Positions 46,701 to 60,500 of a stretch of 64,000 nt of DNA are shown piece by piece (within the stretch, counting starts at the first letter, position 1; every line of letters starts with the position of its first letter). The notes under the pieces are model-generated. The model worked only from the letters and a program-made list of their open reading frames with translations, was not told where the DNA came from and did not search any database. Position numbers and translations under genes: made by a program. The DNA comes from Rhynochetos jubatus (Eukaryota > Chordata > Aves > Eurypygiformes > Rhynochetidae), in NCBI GenBank assembly GCA_027574665.1, contig CM050649.1, forward strand, positions 65,686,150-65,750,149. The letters are read 5' to 3'.

Positions 46701-46764
46701 TTTGCACAGACGCTTCGCTGTGAAAGAACGAGGACTCTGAGAAGCCCAAGAGTGTGTCCATGTA

Positions 46765-46770
46765 TTTAAT
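46765..46770 (-). terminator. Possible ATTAAA polyadenylation signal for CNGA3
   Basis: TTTAAT on the plus strand is ATTAAA on the minus strand, about 410 bases past the CNGA3 stop. No canonical AATAAA was seen between it and the stop, so this is a plausible 3' end, with the 3' UTR then running from 47182 to about 46745. Confidence 0.35.
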
Positions 46771-47182
46771 CACCTACTAAGGTAGCGAGGTATTTTAGTA
46801 CCCTATAAATATTGTTAAGCCCTTTAAAAAAACCCCAATTCCTTCTGCTTTTAAGTACAATGTCTTCTTAATGCAACAACCGTGGGAAGAGACGACGCGT
46901 CGAGAACTCCACGTACCACAGACAACGGATGTTCTGAGCGTGACTTGTAAGAAACCCGGTACAAAAAGTTCCCCAATGCCAGACCAAATCTCCCCCGAAA
47001 AAGAAGGTGACAATGTTCTATTTACAAAAAAAAATACTGCTTCAGTTAAAAATGCTAAAAACCGTTCTCTTGAGTTCATATAAAAATAATCATGTCTATG
47101 TATGCACACACGTATTTACATACACTTATGGCTTCCACGTGCTTCAACCTTCTCCAACAAATGAGGAAACACAAATACGCCA

Positions 47183-48591
47183 CTACTGCTTTTTCTCCTC
47201 CTCGGGCTTGTCAGCCTCTGCTTCTCCAACTGAGAAGGTGCCGCTACCGTATTTTTTCACCCGGGTTTCTACCCTGGCAAGTCTCTGCTTCACCTTTTGT
47301 TGAGACGAGGTGTATTCTGCCAAGAGCCTCGCAAACCTAGTCTGCAGCGTATCCAGAGCTGTTTCAAGTTTTCCTACCTTTTCTTCCAAGTCTTTTGGGT
47401 CAGCTCCCGCTTTTGCTGCTTCCTCATCTATTAAATTGTCTTTCATCAGAATTTGTCGCCCTTTCTCTTCCAGAGCCTTTTTGGCGTCTGGATATTCCGT
47501 GAGGGCTTCCATTAAATCATCTTTAGACAAGCAGAACAAATCAGAGTAACCAATACTCCTTATGTTGGCTGTCCTCCTGTTGCCAGATTTGCTACCTTTG
47601 ATGTTTAGGATGCTGATTTCACCGAAGTAGCTGCCGTCGCTTAGGACTACAAATTGGGTTATGCCGTCGTCTGCCACCACGGCCAGTTTTCCCTCTTTAA
47701 TAATGTACATTTCTCTCCCAATATCTCCCTTTTTGCAAATGTAGTCCCCAGGACTGAAGACCGTAGGTTTCAGTTTCAGCACCAGCTCAATGAGAAGCCC
47801 AGCTTCGCAATCCTGGAATATGCGCACTTTCTTCAGCGTGTCCAAATGGACATTGATGGCAATTTCAGCCTTCAACTTGTCAGGCAGATTTTTGAGAACT
47901 TCCTTTTCATCCACTGTTTTCTTGTTGGTCCAGAGGTAATCAAACCACTTAATAACCCTGGCTTCCAAATCCTTCGTCACTTTTCGGAAATGCATGTACT
48001 GTTTAATGGAATCCACCTTGGCCTGGAACTCTGCCCTGGAGGCATTCATGTTGGAAATCATGGAGCCCACGTTACCGACAATGGTAGCGAAGATCAGCAC
48101 GCCCACCAGGAAGTCAATGACCACAAAGAGATACTCTTCATCTTTCACCGGCGGCGGTGTTTCTCCAATGGTTGTCAGCGTGAGCGTTGACCAGTAGAGA
48201 CTGTAAATGTACTTTCTAGACAGGCGCCCATACTCTGGGACGGACACGTTGGGGTAGACCCAAGAGTCGGTGCCAAAGCCGATGACCTTTGAAATTGCGA
48301 AGTATATACACGCGTTCCAGTGGATGATGATCAGAATGTATAAGACAAGATTTCCAATACGAAACATGTTTGGATAATTTGTCCTGGTTTCAGTACGGTC
48401 AAAAAACTCAAACAGCCGAGAAATCCTCAGCAAGCGGTTAAATCGCAGTTCAGGGTAGTTCAAACCAAGCTTCAAATATGCCAGGTCTGTTGGCAGAAGA
48501 GACAGCACGTCCAGTTTGAACTGCATCGTTTCGGTATAATGATCTCGTAATTTCTTTTCATCCCGAACTAGCAAGCCCTGTTCAAGGAAGC
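47183..48591 (-). CDS. CNGA3: CNGA3 terminal exon: S2-S6, pore, C-linker, cyclic-nucleotide-binding domain, coiled coil
   Basis: The exon begins after TTCCTTGAAG with [15 protein letters not shown] and runs 469 codons to TAG at 47183-47185. [20 protein letters not shown] marks the S4 region, [16 protein letters not shown] the pore, and [12 protein letters not shown] the end of S6. The binding domain carries [24 protein letters not shown] and RRTANIRS, the phosphate- and cGMP-contact motifs. [19 protein letters not shown] starts the C-terminal zipper that sets subunit stoichiometry in the family. Confidence 0.98.
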
Positions 48592-51500
48592 CTTCAAGGA
48601 ACAAAAATACGTATTTCACTTGTTAGAATAAAACTACCATCAACGGTACTGAGCGACTTACATTTCAGATACCTGAGAACACCAAAATTTGTACTGTTAT
48701 GCATACAGTCATTGATACACTGTGAGTTCATTTAATGAAAAACATTGAATCGCAAATTTAAATATTTCAATTAAGCTTCAAAGCTGATATATGATGATAA
48801 AGACCAATGACTCTATTACTACCACAGCGTTCCGTGCCGTTTTCCGCTCTAGTCTGGGACAGCTGTTATCTTTTAGGCATTTTTGCAAAAAGAAAGGGGA
48901 GATTCAGATGTCTCATTTTCCATGACTCATCGGCATGAGTCATAACTGAAGTTGAGCAAGCGTTAAGCAATTGTGGATAAAATCAGAGTGGAATATTTTT
49001 TAATAAATACCAAGAATAAGTAGGTTTAATGGATTGTTGGAAACTTGTTCCGAACAACGGAGAGACACTTGAGATAAAGAAATCCAGTCCCTCACTACCC
49101 CAAGCCATCCCTTTCCTCTTGTGTCCAATCTTAAAGCTGACAGGAATTTCCTTTTCATTTGGGGAAAAGGGTTTTCACTTTTATGTGTTTCTAGTGAGAG
49201 AGCTACTAAGCAGAACTTTGTACATCAGTATTTCTTCATTCAGAAGACCTTGGAAGGTATTAGATCTTAAAAAATTAAGAGACGACATAAGCTGTGGTAA
49301 GAGACCTTAAAGCAAACGGCATTTGTGTAGGAGTTCCCACAGAAGGGCTGAGGCTCAGGCTCAGGCTCACAGTGCCTGAGCAGTACAGCTGCAGAGTTTT
49401 GCACCTCTGGAAGCTCAAGGCATTGAAAATGTTGAGCAGGGAACAGCCTACGCACTGCAAAATACTTGCTGCAATTGCAAGTGGGGACGTCCAACTGTCT
49501 GCCCACCAGGCCGCTCAGGAGGAACAGGCCATCGAGAGAGAAGCAAAACATTCCCTGTCCGTCAGGGATTATCACGTTTTGCTAATCCCTCAGCAATCTA
49601 CAAGCAGCAGCTTGCTCAGGGAAGCATCTGCTGAGGAAGGCCAAGCCGCCGCCCGTCCTCGAGCCCTACGCGGCGCGGCTGTGCTTCTGCAATGTGCGAG
49701 CATCTGTACAGCTGCTTCGTGTGTGTGTACCTGTCTTCAGGCACCTGCAGACTGATGGTGGCTACGAATGGAAGAAGTTCCTGTGCCATGAATGTGTCAC
49801 CTCCCAGAGAAGTGCTGAACAAGCTGGTCAGATATGCCCTTATTAACAGAGTTATGCAACTAGACGGAAAAGTTGGCCAGGCAGATGAATTTCTGACTCA
49901 CAATTATTAAAAATAACTTTGAAAACACCTTTCTCCTGAAGGGAGATAAAAGCCCCCCCGGCTATTGTTTTGTCCCCTCACAGAACTGAAGTCCTACAGT
50001 AACACCTTTTGAAAGCATCAAAATGTGGGGTATGCTAAACACCACCAGCTGCCGAGGCATGAATCTTTTCTGCTTCACAGTGCCCAGTCATCAAACGGGT
50101 GTAACACGGTGAAACCGGCCCCGCAGCTAGACAGGAACGCACCACAGAGAAGCCGAGGTGGACCCCTCTTCGAAGCCGGTCCTGCCCTTAGACAGCAGGG
50201 AATCGCACTCTTCCACCAAAGGCTGCCAGGACCTCTGTCCCCAGGGCAGCTGAATTTTGCAGGCTTACAGGAAAAGGCAGCAGGCACAGGCAGAGCCAGG
50301 AGGGGTTGCTAAGAGAGCTGGCAAAGATTTCACCACCTAAAAGGAGCAACTTCCCTGATCTGAGTGCCTGAAACTGCAGCAGGCACCTGCACTGAAGCGT
50401 TCAGGAGTTCAGTCCCAGCCTGCAAGGCCGACCTTCTGCCCACGCTTTAGCGGCCATACGATCATTATCAGGACAGCCCATGGAAATTTTATAACTCGCA
50501 TTGCCTGGACATGCCCAATGCCTGCTACGTTCTTTCCCACTAAATTACAGATGGAACTCCACAAGAGAAATTTAGTTGGCACAGTGGACATTTTAACTTC
50601 TCAAAGATGAAGCCCACCCCACCCCAAATAGAGCAGTCTTGTGACTGAGGCTGCTGTCTGAAACAGACTTCCCTGTTGAAAAGGGTATTTGCTAAGTTTA
50701 AGAAATTGGCTTGCCAGGAGTTGTGTGCTTCCCAACGTGACAGCATTCTTAGCCTCTGCTTTGTAATTATGTTTACAACTTGGCACAAGCCATAATTAAT
50801 GTCAAGCTGTCAGCATGATTTAAAAAAAAAAACAAAACAAACCAAAACCAGAACAACAAAGATTTAAAAGAACTCTCATTTTTATGATGATCAGTGTGGT
50901 ACTGGACCCTTGCAAGGGACGTTTTGAGGCTAGAAGGCTAGAATCTGTCAGCTGGGCATGCTGAAATACGAAATCTCAGCCTGTCTGAACTGCGGAAACA
51001 GGGATGGGAAGCTGAAGAGAATGGCTTCAGGCATGACATGGCACAGTTCTCACAGATCCCTCAGGTTCACACTTCCTTCGGGAAGGCAGGACCTAAGCAG
51101 AGGTGGTTAATCCCATGCCACTGCCCTCCTGGGTTAACCCTGTACCACTACCAGGCAGTGGGAGGCCCAGCCAGGACCCCGCGGAGTCCCACAGCTGGTG
51201 GCAGAGGGACAGCACTGCCGCTTCCAGGCAGGAGGCTGCAGGGCAGAGGCCGAGATGGGTGCCAAGGGCTCGCACTTGACCAACTACTCAGTCATCACCG
51301 CTGAGCAGGATGCTGCACCACTCGGGTATGAAAGCAGCAGCTGTGGGCTGCAGCTGGTGTCTTGCCCAGTCTAATGAGCACCAGCACTGAGTGCACAGGC
51401 ATGCAAAGTGCCTTATCCGCCCTTCCCACGCAGCCTGTTACAGGGGCTGTTCAGTCGGCGTTTGGCTGCCCATACAGCTCGGATAGAACCGAATTTAGAG

Positions 51501-54500
51501 ACAGGTGCAGTGCAGGTGTTGGGATGTCCAGCCTTAAAACAATCCAAGCTGGTCAGATGCTTCATCTTCCCAAAACCTCCACTGTTGGGCTCTGCTGGAG
51601 ACAGGATACGAGACTGGTCAGACCCCACAGGGGAATTTCTGTCTCCAGCCTTTATATCCATGCCGTATCTGAAAACACGGTAAAACCCCAGAAAGACTCA
51701 CCTGTTCTGAATCTGACAAACATGTCAAGAATATAGATGATATCAGAGCCATAATCCAAGAACAGCCACAACTTAATATGGTCACCTTGTAGCTCATCAA
51801 AGCAGGCTCTAAAGAAACAAAGGTCACAAAAAACCCACAAAATTACACCGACTGCGTAAGCAGAGTACTTGCAGTATGTGTCCTAGCAGCATGTTATGCA
51901 CATTACTGGCACTGAAAAATTACAGGCAGCATATCTCCAAGCCTAGACATCTGCACACTAGAGCTATGTCTGAACAGGCAGTAGGATCTTTCAGAATTCA
52001 AAGGCGTTCAGGCCAGGAACAAAACTCACACACATACACGCCACACAAGTGCACTTATGGAGGAATACGCGTATCCCTGCAGTTAAACGTGCATCAGATT
52101 TCATGAGATACACATCCCCGTTGAGATAATTCCCAAATACAAGATTTATTTCTGAGCAGCAAGCCATCCTCATCTCTCCCTGCCGTCTGACACGGCCTAA
52201 GTGAACCATTTCCACAGCACTCCATTACTTTGGCTCATACTGACTGCCACCCTTTACAAGGGAAAATAAACAGTCAAGTAAAATCCTCCTGCCCCGCAAG
52301 CATATGTGGATGCATGACATTTAATTTAAGATGACCCAACACCACCTGCACCCCTCCCTTCTGTTCTCTACTGGGTGGCAGAAGACCTCTCTCGAGCAGC
52401 GGTTACAGAGCCCACCATGGCCAAGGCACACCTCCGCACCCAGCCAGCACGTGGCACGCAAAGGCCACAGCCAGCGCTCCAGGGGGACGTCGTGGCAGGT
52501 CACAACAAATCGGTTTTAGACACGAAAAAAATAAAGAGAAACACTGGCCACCTCTTCCCAGTGCTATGTGTATTGTATATCCCTAAGGGTATACAAATGT
52601 GAATCTTTTAGGTAAGCCACCCAAAAAATACCGCAGGGAGATAGCAGGATGATTTACATTGAAAACATGATGAGACACTAAAGCTGAAACTTAAAATTAT
52701 TACTAACTTAAATCCGTACCTGCACACCAGCATACACCAGTTATAGAACACGGGTGCTGCAATTATGGTCAGCCAGTTGTAGTAAATATTGCTTGAAGGA
52801 TCTATCACAAAGACCTCTTTTTTCTTCCTGGAAAGTAAAATGTGCAGATTTACACTGGAAATGTAATGAAGTGACCTGCTGGATCTCCCTCTTCCGGAGG
52901 CTGCTCATGTCATGATGAACGTACCTAAGAAGAGAAAGTATCCATGCAGGCAGCTCCAGCTGAGATACCAAGTATTGCCTTCATCCCATCTGACATGCTC
53001 TATTTTATATGCTTGACCCAACTTCGGAAAAAGTAAGTAGGAGTGGGAAGAAAAACACGGACATTCACATTGTCCAGGCTGAAAACCACAGGCTTTCTGT
53101 ATATGACCCCTACTGAAAGGAAGTAAAGCATTAAATGCTTCTTATTATCATTTCATCTAGGTGGCTATGGCCCGTTGCTGGAGGAAGAGTCTTCCTTTGC
53201 AGATTAATTTTGATGGTTTTGGCAAATCCTATTATGGAAATGACTGTATGAGCGCACATTTAAACAAGGAAAACACATACATATCCAAATACTAGTCTAG
53301 TGGAAGGTGACCCTGCCCATGGCAGGGAGCTTGGAACTAGATGGTCTTTAAGGTGCCTTCCAACCCAAACTGTTCTATGAACAGATCTTTGATTAAGAGA
53401 GTCGAGATCTTGAGATCAAGCAGATTCCATTTGGAAGCGATTCCTAACGACGTGTCCCCATGTCTACATAGCGCATGCCACCACACACATACATACAAAC
53501 TTGCAGTGTATTACCCTAACATACTCCTTAACTGTGAAGTCCACTCCCATGTATTCTCATCTGCTTTTTTTTTTTTTTTTAATGACTGGCAATACTAAAC
53601 TGTACTATGTTTGGGTCATCTTTGGGGGAACAAAACAAGAGCAGGAGACATTTCTGCTGAAAGCACTGAAATTACCTCGGTTTGTCGCAGAAATACACCA
53701 TCTCCTATTCAGCAGAAGCAAACTAGTAATCAACTAGTTCACTACTAGATCACTAGTAACGAACTGCACCGTATTATGTCATTAAATATACTAGTCAGTG
53801 TAGTAACTAAACTTAGTAAATCTGTAATTTCCTACATGTAAGATTTTTCCTCTTCGTCCAAACCACGCTTTTGGTTCATCTGCTCTGAATCAATATGAAG
53901 ATTCTGGAACAAGGGAAAGCCAGTGCAGATCTGCAAAGCAGGCTGCTGTCCTAAAATGCCCTCATAGTAAAAAAGTGATCTTCAACAGCAAATCACTGTG
54001 ACCAGAGGTAGCTGAATTCCCTTCTGCTGCCGTAGGAAACTGTTCGTGTGAGGTCTAAACACACATCTTAAAGATGCAACAAGTTTGCTGAGCAGTTGCA
54101 CCTTTCCAAAGGGGAAAATGTATGAAAGATTTGACAGGCTAACACTCTGCAGCCTACAGAACAATAATTGCTGTGGAAGTGTTACGCTGAAATGCCACAC
54201 CATGCTTTGTAGCACAGGAGGTGTGTTACAAGCACACGTTCATTCTTTATACTTACTCTTCTTTTTTTTTATCGTCTTTTTTGTCATCTTTCTTTTCCTC
54301 TTTCTTCTCCTCCTTCTTTTCCTCTTTCTTTTCCTCCTTTTTATCCTCTTTAACCTCTTTCTTTTCTTCCTTTTTGCTGTACAACACAACGTAAGGCTTA
54401 GCAGTATTACCAATATTCTAGCAGTTAAGGGAGAGGGTGGATGTTGAGGTACAGGAAACTAGACTAGACTCCGGGCAGAGCAGGACAGGATCCAACTGGT

Positions 54501-57500
54501 AAAAATGGTCTACAAGCCTCTCAAACCGACACCACCACGCTATCGCATCAGGTAACCAGCTGGCTGATTCTGTGCATTCTATTGTGGTATTTCCCAAACT
54601 ACCACACTCCTGCCTACTTGTAGTCTGGCGGTGGAAGACACTCAGAGGAAAAGGCTGGCCATAATCAAAGACGTGAAAGCATCACGTACAGTTCCCCAAG
54701 GGCTGGCACTCTTAGGTCTTTAACATAATGAAAAACCCGAAGCTTCAAAAAGACCTGCACCTTTTTTGTTTTACCAGTGCTATTGACCGAACTGGAATAA
54801 AAGAGTTGTTTGTGCCTGTGCTCTTTGACAGCGATACAGTGGCATCCACTCTGTGTTCCCAGAGCGTGCATCTTCAGACTTAAAAAACGTCTTCATCAGC
54901 CCTTATAAAAACACTGTCATAATCTCTGAATGAGTCAAATATTTGCATTTCTCATCTGTCGAGTACTTCTTTGCAAATCAAGCATGTTTCAGACTGTCAG
55001 GCAGGTAGACAGACAGGTGTTGTCTTCATTTAAAAATAACGAAACATTGGAAGGATGAAGGTTTTGCCCAAGGTACATGAGTCACTGACAGAAACAGAGT
55101 AAGAAAGCAGTATTTCCATCCTAATCAGTCCTTTGGGCCCTGACTAGCAGGCTAGGCTCCAGGCTTTTAGCAGTGTTTTTATACCAGTCTAAATAAAAAT
55201 CTGCACATTTCTGTCACTGTTCACTGCACACTGATTTTCCTTTTTAATAAAAGTTACGCAAACAAAACCAAAAAGTTGCTCCAGGAACAGGAAACCTCTC
55301 ATTCAGTTATGTGCACGGAGGTTTTACAGCATCATTTAAAATGTAGGGTTTGAGCTAGCCCGTGATGGAACTATTTGGAAAAAAACCCAAGAGTTTCCTG
55401 AAAGTACTTCTGACATAATCAGAATCTGTCCTGATTACTTTTAATTTTTGTTTTCATCTGGAAAGCAATGGAAAAAAATCAACTATCATCATGCGTGAGA
55501 ACAGATCTGCTGCTGGATGCTACAGAGCAGGTACGTCTCAGATCGCAGCGATCTAAGGCATGCAACAAACATTGGTGTTGGGTCATTTTAAATGACAGGA
55601 ACACTTCACCTTTTCAAGAGATTTCTCTTTGGTGTAACACTGTGAAATACCTTGTCAATGTATAAAATAGACTCCGGAGGACAGCTTCTGCCAGAGCTTC
55701 TGTTGCAACGCAAGCCTTATGATGCTGCCTGTCAGTCAGGCATCATACACCATACTTGTACACCAACAATATCTGCTGAACTTGAAACACATTTTAAACA
55801 GACGGTTAGTTTTCTTTTAGCCTGCACACAAGTGTTTTCTTGGTACCCTGATCAGTAAGGATCCCCTTCTCATCTGACAACCTGAAATTTGTGGGGCACT
55901 TGATTTGCAAAAAGGGACTAGTATGTTAAGAGAGGAAAATTACTATTAGAAAATGAATGCATGAATCTCATTTAAAAACTGAAGAATTAATAAATCAATT
56001 GGCAATGCAGTAAAATCAGCCAGCCGAACTAGAGGAAGTAGGGACTGAATGCTTAATTAAATGCACTCCTTGAGAGGTAAGGGTAACTTTGCACAAAAAT
56101 GAGTTCACAGGGAGCATGAAGGATGCTTTTCACACTAAGAAAACTAGATCTTTCTTTGTAATTAAACTACAGTCTTAGGAAAAGCTTAGGAAGAGATAAG
56201 GAGTTTATACTATGAATGTTACAAGGCTGGAAAGGGAAAAGGAGAAGGAATTCGTAGTAGAAAGGTGTTGGGAAGTTATCGGTACTTACTCTTCGTTGGT
56301 GTTGTTGCTACAGTTGACGTTAAACCTGGCCAAGGGCCAGTGACTGCAGCAAGTTAAATAAAACACATTAAAGAGTGTAAAGACTGTTGGTATTTCATAC
56401 ACGTGTTTACCGACATGACGGACTGACTTACTAGCTTCTCACATATGCACTGATGAGATTAGGGAGGTCAGCTTTGACTGCAGTGATAAGCGCCTTTGCA
56501 TAACTATTTCAAGGCACCAGTCTCCTTTTACCACGTGCTTGACACACACACATCTGTGACCACACCTGAGGTCTGAGGCTTGTTGTCAGGCGTATTAGCG
56601 CATGGCAACATGCATCTCGTTATTTTTAGCCCTGTACTCATTTGGCTACTACTTTAAGCTTTCTTCAATCCTTTCAAGTCTTCTTCACAGATGCAGTGTC
56701 AAGGCTTGTGGATAAGTAACAAGCATACCTACCAGTGCCCCAGAATTAAGCCTTCATGATAGAACAACTGGGAGTTACAGTGACAAGGCAACAGTGTAAA
56801 ACTGAGAAGGCAAGGATGGATACTCCCAAATTCACTTCTTTTAACAGCTATTCACTTCTTCTAACAACAGCTTTATATAGAGGTTTGTTGGCCCAGGATC
56901 CTCTCTAATCACGATGAACCTGCAGTTGCTACTGATGCAGATGTCAGAAAAAACAGACAACAGTCTGGATAATTTAACAAAATGTGCTTTTAAGCTGAAT
57001 CTCCAAGGAGTAGATCAAGCGAAGATCATAACGCTGTGCCAGACCGCACCATGTATCATGTACAACCCTTCAAGGTTCTTGCTTTAATCTGAATTACTAG
57101 CTGAGATTCTGAAACAAACCAACTTATAACTTGCTTACCAACCAATCTTTAACTACACAAAAAAATGTGGGGGTCGATGCTTCAAAGCATAGTGCCAAAC
57201 AGAAAGTTCACTTTTGTCTTGGGACTTCACTTTCCTCTGTCAGCCGGAGTTAAACTTAAAACACTGTATTGTATGTTCACCCAGCCAAAAGACTGTACAC
57301 ACGTGATGGTTTCGCTTGCAAGTCTCTGTTGTTTTACTGGGAAAACATTTAAGATAAGGCTGAACCTGCCTTCCACACCGAAGACTGAGTATGTGCTAAT
57401 AACTTAAGTCAGCAGCCGACATGTTTTCTCATTTCTGCACCAGAAGCCGCCTGTAATGTTAGCAGCTGAACTCCTGAGTAGGGAGGTGTAACAAAGCAAT

Positions 57501-60500
57501 GACACATCTTGCACAATCGCTTGTTTGGAGTTTCCCAACACTGGCAGATAACGTGCATAACATTAATGTCCTCAAAAGCCACAACCAGCAACATCCTAGA
57601 CTCTTGAAATAGCAACTGAATTCATCTTCAGTAGAGCGGAGTTTAGCAACATCAAGTTGCACAGGTAGCGTATGATCAAATTCCGCTTATGAGAAATCAT
57701 TCTGGCTGAAGTAGCATGACCAAAATCCTTTACTTGGAGATCTTTGCCACAGTGCATTTGAGGGGGGAAAGAGAAAGTCTGCTGAAAGCCGTAATACTTC
57801 AGTTATGTGAAGATTCCTGGGCAGAATTAGTTAGCCTGTTCATCTCCCATGCTAAGCTCCTTACCCTCTTCTTAAAATAAAACTTACATCATAATCACCA
57901 AGAAAATGCCATAACCTCAGTCATCTTCGTTTAAAGTATACACACATCTTCTTACCTGTTTACTCCCCCAGGTCGCTCCCGGATACCCAGAAAGGAGCGG
58001 ATGTTACTCTGCCTGCTGGACACCTCTATGAACTCTGGCCCTCGGATACGTTCTAGGAAAGAATCAGGTCTTTGGTCTTCGTGGTGCAAATGCCTTGTGG
58101 CCCACGACCTCACAGATATGACAAATCGTGATAGCCTGCATGGGACAGACAAACAACATTGAACCAGGCAAGAACATCAGATGGTGTAAATCACCCCCAC
58201 AACGAGTAGTGCAGAAGGATTTTTCTCACCTTCTCCAACTGCCATGAAATTAAACATGATGGATTAACTGTGTGAACCCAGTCACTTTCCGCAATTTCAT
58301 ACATCTCCTTTTGCAGTGGATCAGGAAAGTATCTCACACAACGGTTCCTAGTCCACTGTACCAGGACCGCAGGAGCAACGGAAGACTGTTCTTGCCAAGT
58401 AGGAGCAAACCAACTGGTTGTGGTGGGACAGTTGAGTTCTGAGCAACTCCTGGCATTATGTGACAATAGGGAATCCTGGACTGACAGAATTAGGAGATGC
58501 AAAATACCCACAGGATCACATGCTCAAGGGCCGGTACACACAGTGGAAACAAAAGAGGGAGTTGATGAGGGAGGATGGTTTTTGAAATAAGGAATGATAA
58601 AAATTCAGCCACTTCCTCGTGATTTTAAAAGGTCTGTCGGCAATTAATATCACATATAAATCCTCCTACTCCATAGGAAGCACTATTTCATCATCCTGAA
58701 TTTCTAGCAGAGCACTGAGATAAGCAAAAAGTCATGACAACATAATTAATTTATCACTGTATCATTACGTATCTTTAACTACTAATTCACATTATGAATC
58801 CTTGCAATGTTTTCTGTTAAAGTTCAAAAGGAAACATATTTCTGAAAAACTGAAAATAATGGAGACTGAAATCTACAAAAGGGATTTTATAGATTACCCA
58901 CATAATACGTTGTATTACTTCTTATCAGTAGTCTAGCTTGGACAAAAGTGGTGTTCATTCAGGCTTCCCAAACCTGGCCTCAAAAACAGCATAATGAAAT
59001 CCTGAACAATGCTTAACTTCTTACAGAGACCTTGGGCCGCTCAAGGAAAGCTCTTTACATTCTCATCGGCTAGCATTACATATGCTCACAATCCACAAAG
59101 AGGTTGATATGAACAATTTAAATCTTATGGTAAATGCCTCTTGACTGCAGTTCTCAAGGGCCTAACTACACTTCATCATAGATCTAGCCCAGGTTCTCTT
59201 ACCCTCAAATAAAAATGACAAAAAAGGCAGGAATAATAACACGTATCAGAAATTAGAAAAATACATTTCTAGCTCTTCAGCGCCTTATGAAGATGATAGC
59301 ATCATATAAATAATCTAGAGTTTCCAACAATTAAGGGAATTCAAAGCCTACCAAAAGCACAAAAGAAAATCAAAGCTCCACATAAAAGTCTAAGATTATT
59401 TAATAGATTCCTCGCTTTATTCAAAAAAAGCTGCATAAATTAAGCTGGAGAATTTTTCTCTTTGCCGGAGGAAAACTCAGCTTTCACATAAGGAGTGGTA
59501 TGGAAAACTACGAATATGGATGTTCTTACTTACATTAAAAAATAAAGCATTTTGATGAGACCTGTTAGGTAAGGAGCAAACAGATTTTACCAAATGAGAT
59601 TGAGAGCCTCTGAACAAAAAACTAGAATTTCCTGATTTCTGTCATGCTACATTATTTTAACTTATTTGTCCTTTACATCTCAAAGTAAGATATTCAGTGA
59701 AGTCCATCAGATACTGTTGTTTTAGGTCCTTGAGAACCTGCATTCGAGACATGTTATGTTACCGTAATATTTAAATTGCTAAGCATTCAGGTTTTTATCA
59801 CAGGCTTCCCTGTGTATTCAGAGCGTAAGCAACTGTAGCTACACACATGTAATTCAAGCTACCCTGAAAAAGGGTAAAGAACAACATAAACAAAGACTGA
59901 AAAAGAAGTTCTCTATTAGTTTATATATTCATGGGCTTTATGTTTACACAAAGCACACACCTCTATGTTTTCTACCTAAACCCAACTTCTTGCAGACTTT
60001 GTAATCTCAATGCAGCGGTGTCACTATGTGACTACCAAACGGGGAAATACAGGTTCATTCTCCACCATCCAAAAGGCTGAAGTGTAAACAACCCTGTTTA
60101 AATTACTCTAGTTTTATAAGTTAAACTGCGTATGGTCTGTACTGTGTGTAACCACGGGATCTGAAGAGTGCTGTAGTCTCAGCTGGAAATATTTAAAGCA
60201 GCCACAGTAAGGTTCTGAATCTCCAGGTTTACGTTTAAGTCCCGGTAATGTAAATGACTTAAGCAAACGGTTGACTTGAATTTTGCTGACTAAGGATCCA
60301 AATCCATTATTCCCTGTCTCTTCCCTTGCTAGAGCCATCTACCAAGGGAAAAATCACTGTGTCCTCTTTGATAGGAAACAAACATTGCATCAGCTATCAG
60401 CCAGAACCAGGCATTTGTCCATTTATAGTCTGGCCTCACTTCATGCATCTCCTCAGAGTTCAATATATTTTTAGATGCGATCATGTAAACTTTTTTTATT

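Larger units (their letters stand above)
34231..47182. other. GC-rich intergenic interval between convergent UBE3A and CNGA3
   Basis: GC and CpG content rise soon after the UBE3A poly(A) signals and stay high in patches to about 46.7 kb. Many open frames of 60-200 codons occur on both strands, as expected from GC-rich sequence short of stops. None shows a recognisable domain or consistent splice-site framing. The interval contains CR1 fragments at about 41.3 and 43.6 kb and a CpG-dense patch near 35.6 kb. A noncoding RNA cannot be excluded. Confidence 0.6.
51809..56289 (-). other. CNGA3 introns between exons at 51.8 and 56.3 kb
   Basis: This covers introns 51809-52719, 52828-54256 and 54377-56289. 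A CR1 tail lies at 53.29-53.38 kb and a run of 16 T at 53565-53580. Nothing else is recognised. Confidence 0.75.

Noticed and set aside
54257-54376. Plain pyrimidine microsatellite
   Set aside because: On the minus strand it has an acceptor, a donor and the correct phase to link flanking CNGA3 exons, and chicken CNGA3 has a similar K/E-rich stretch.
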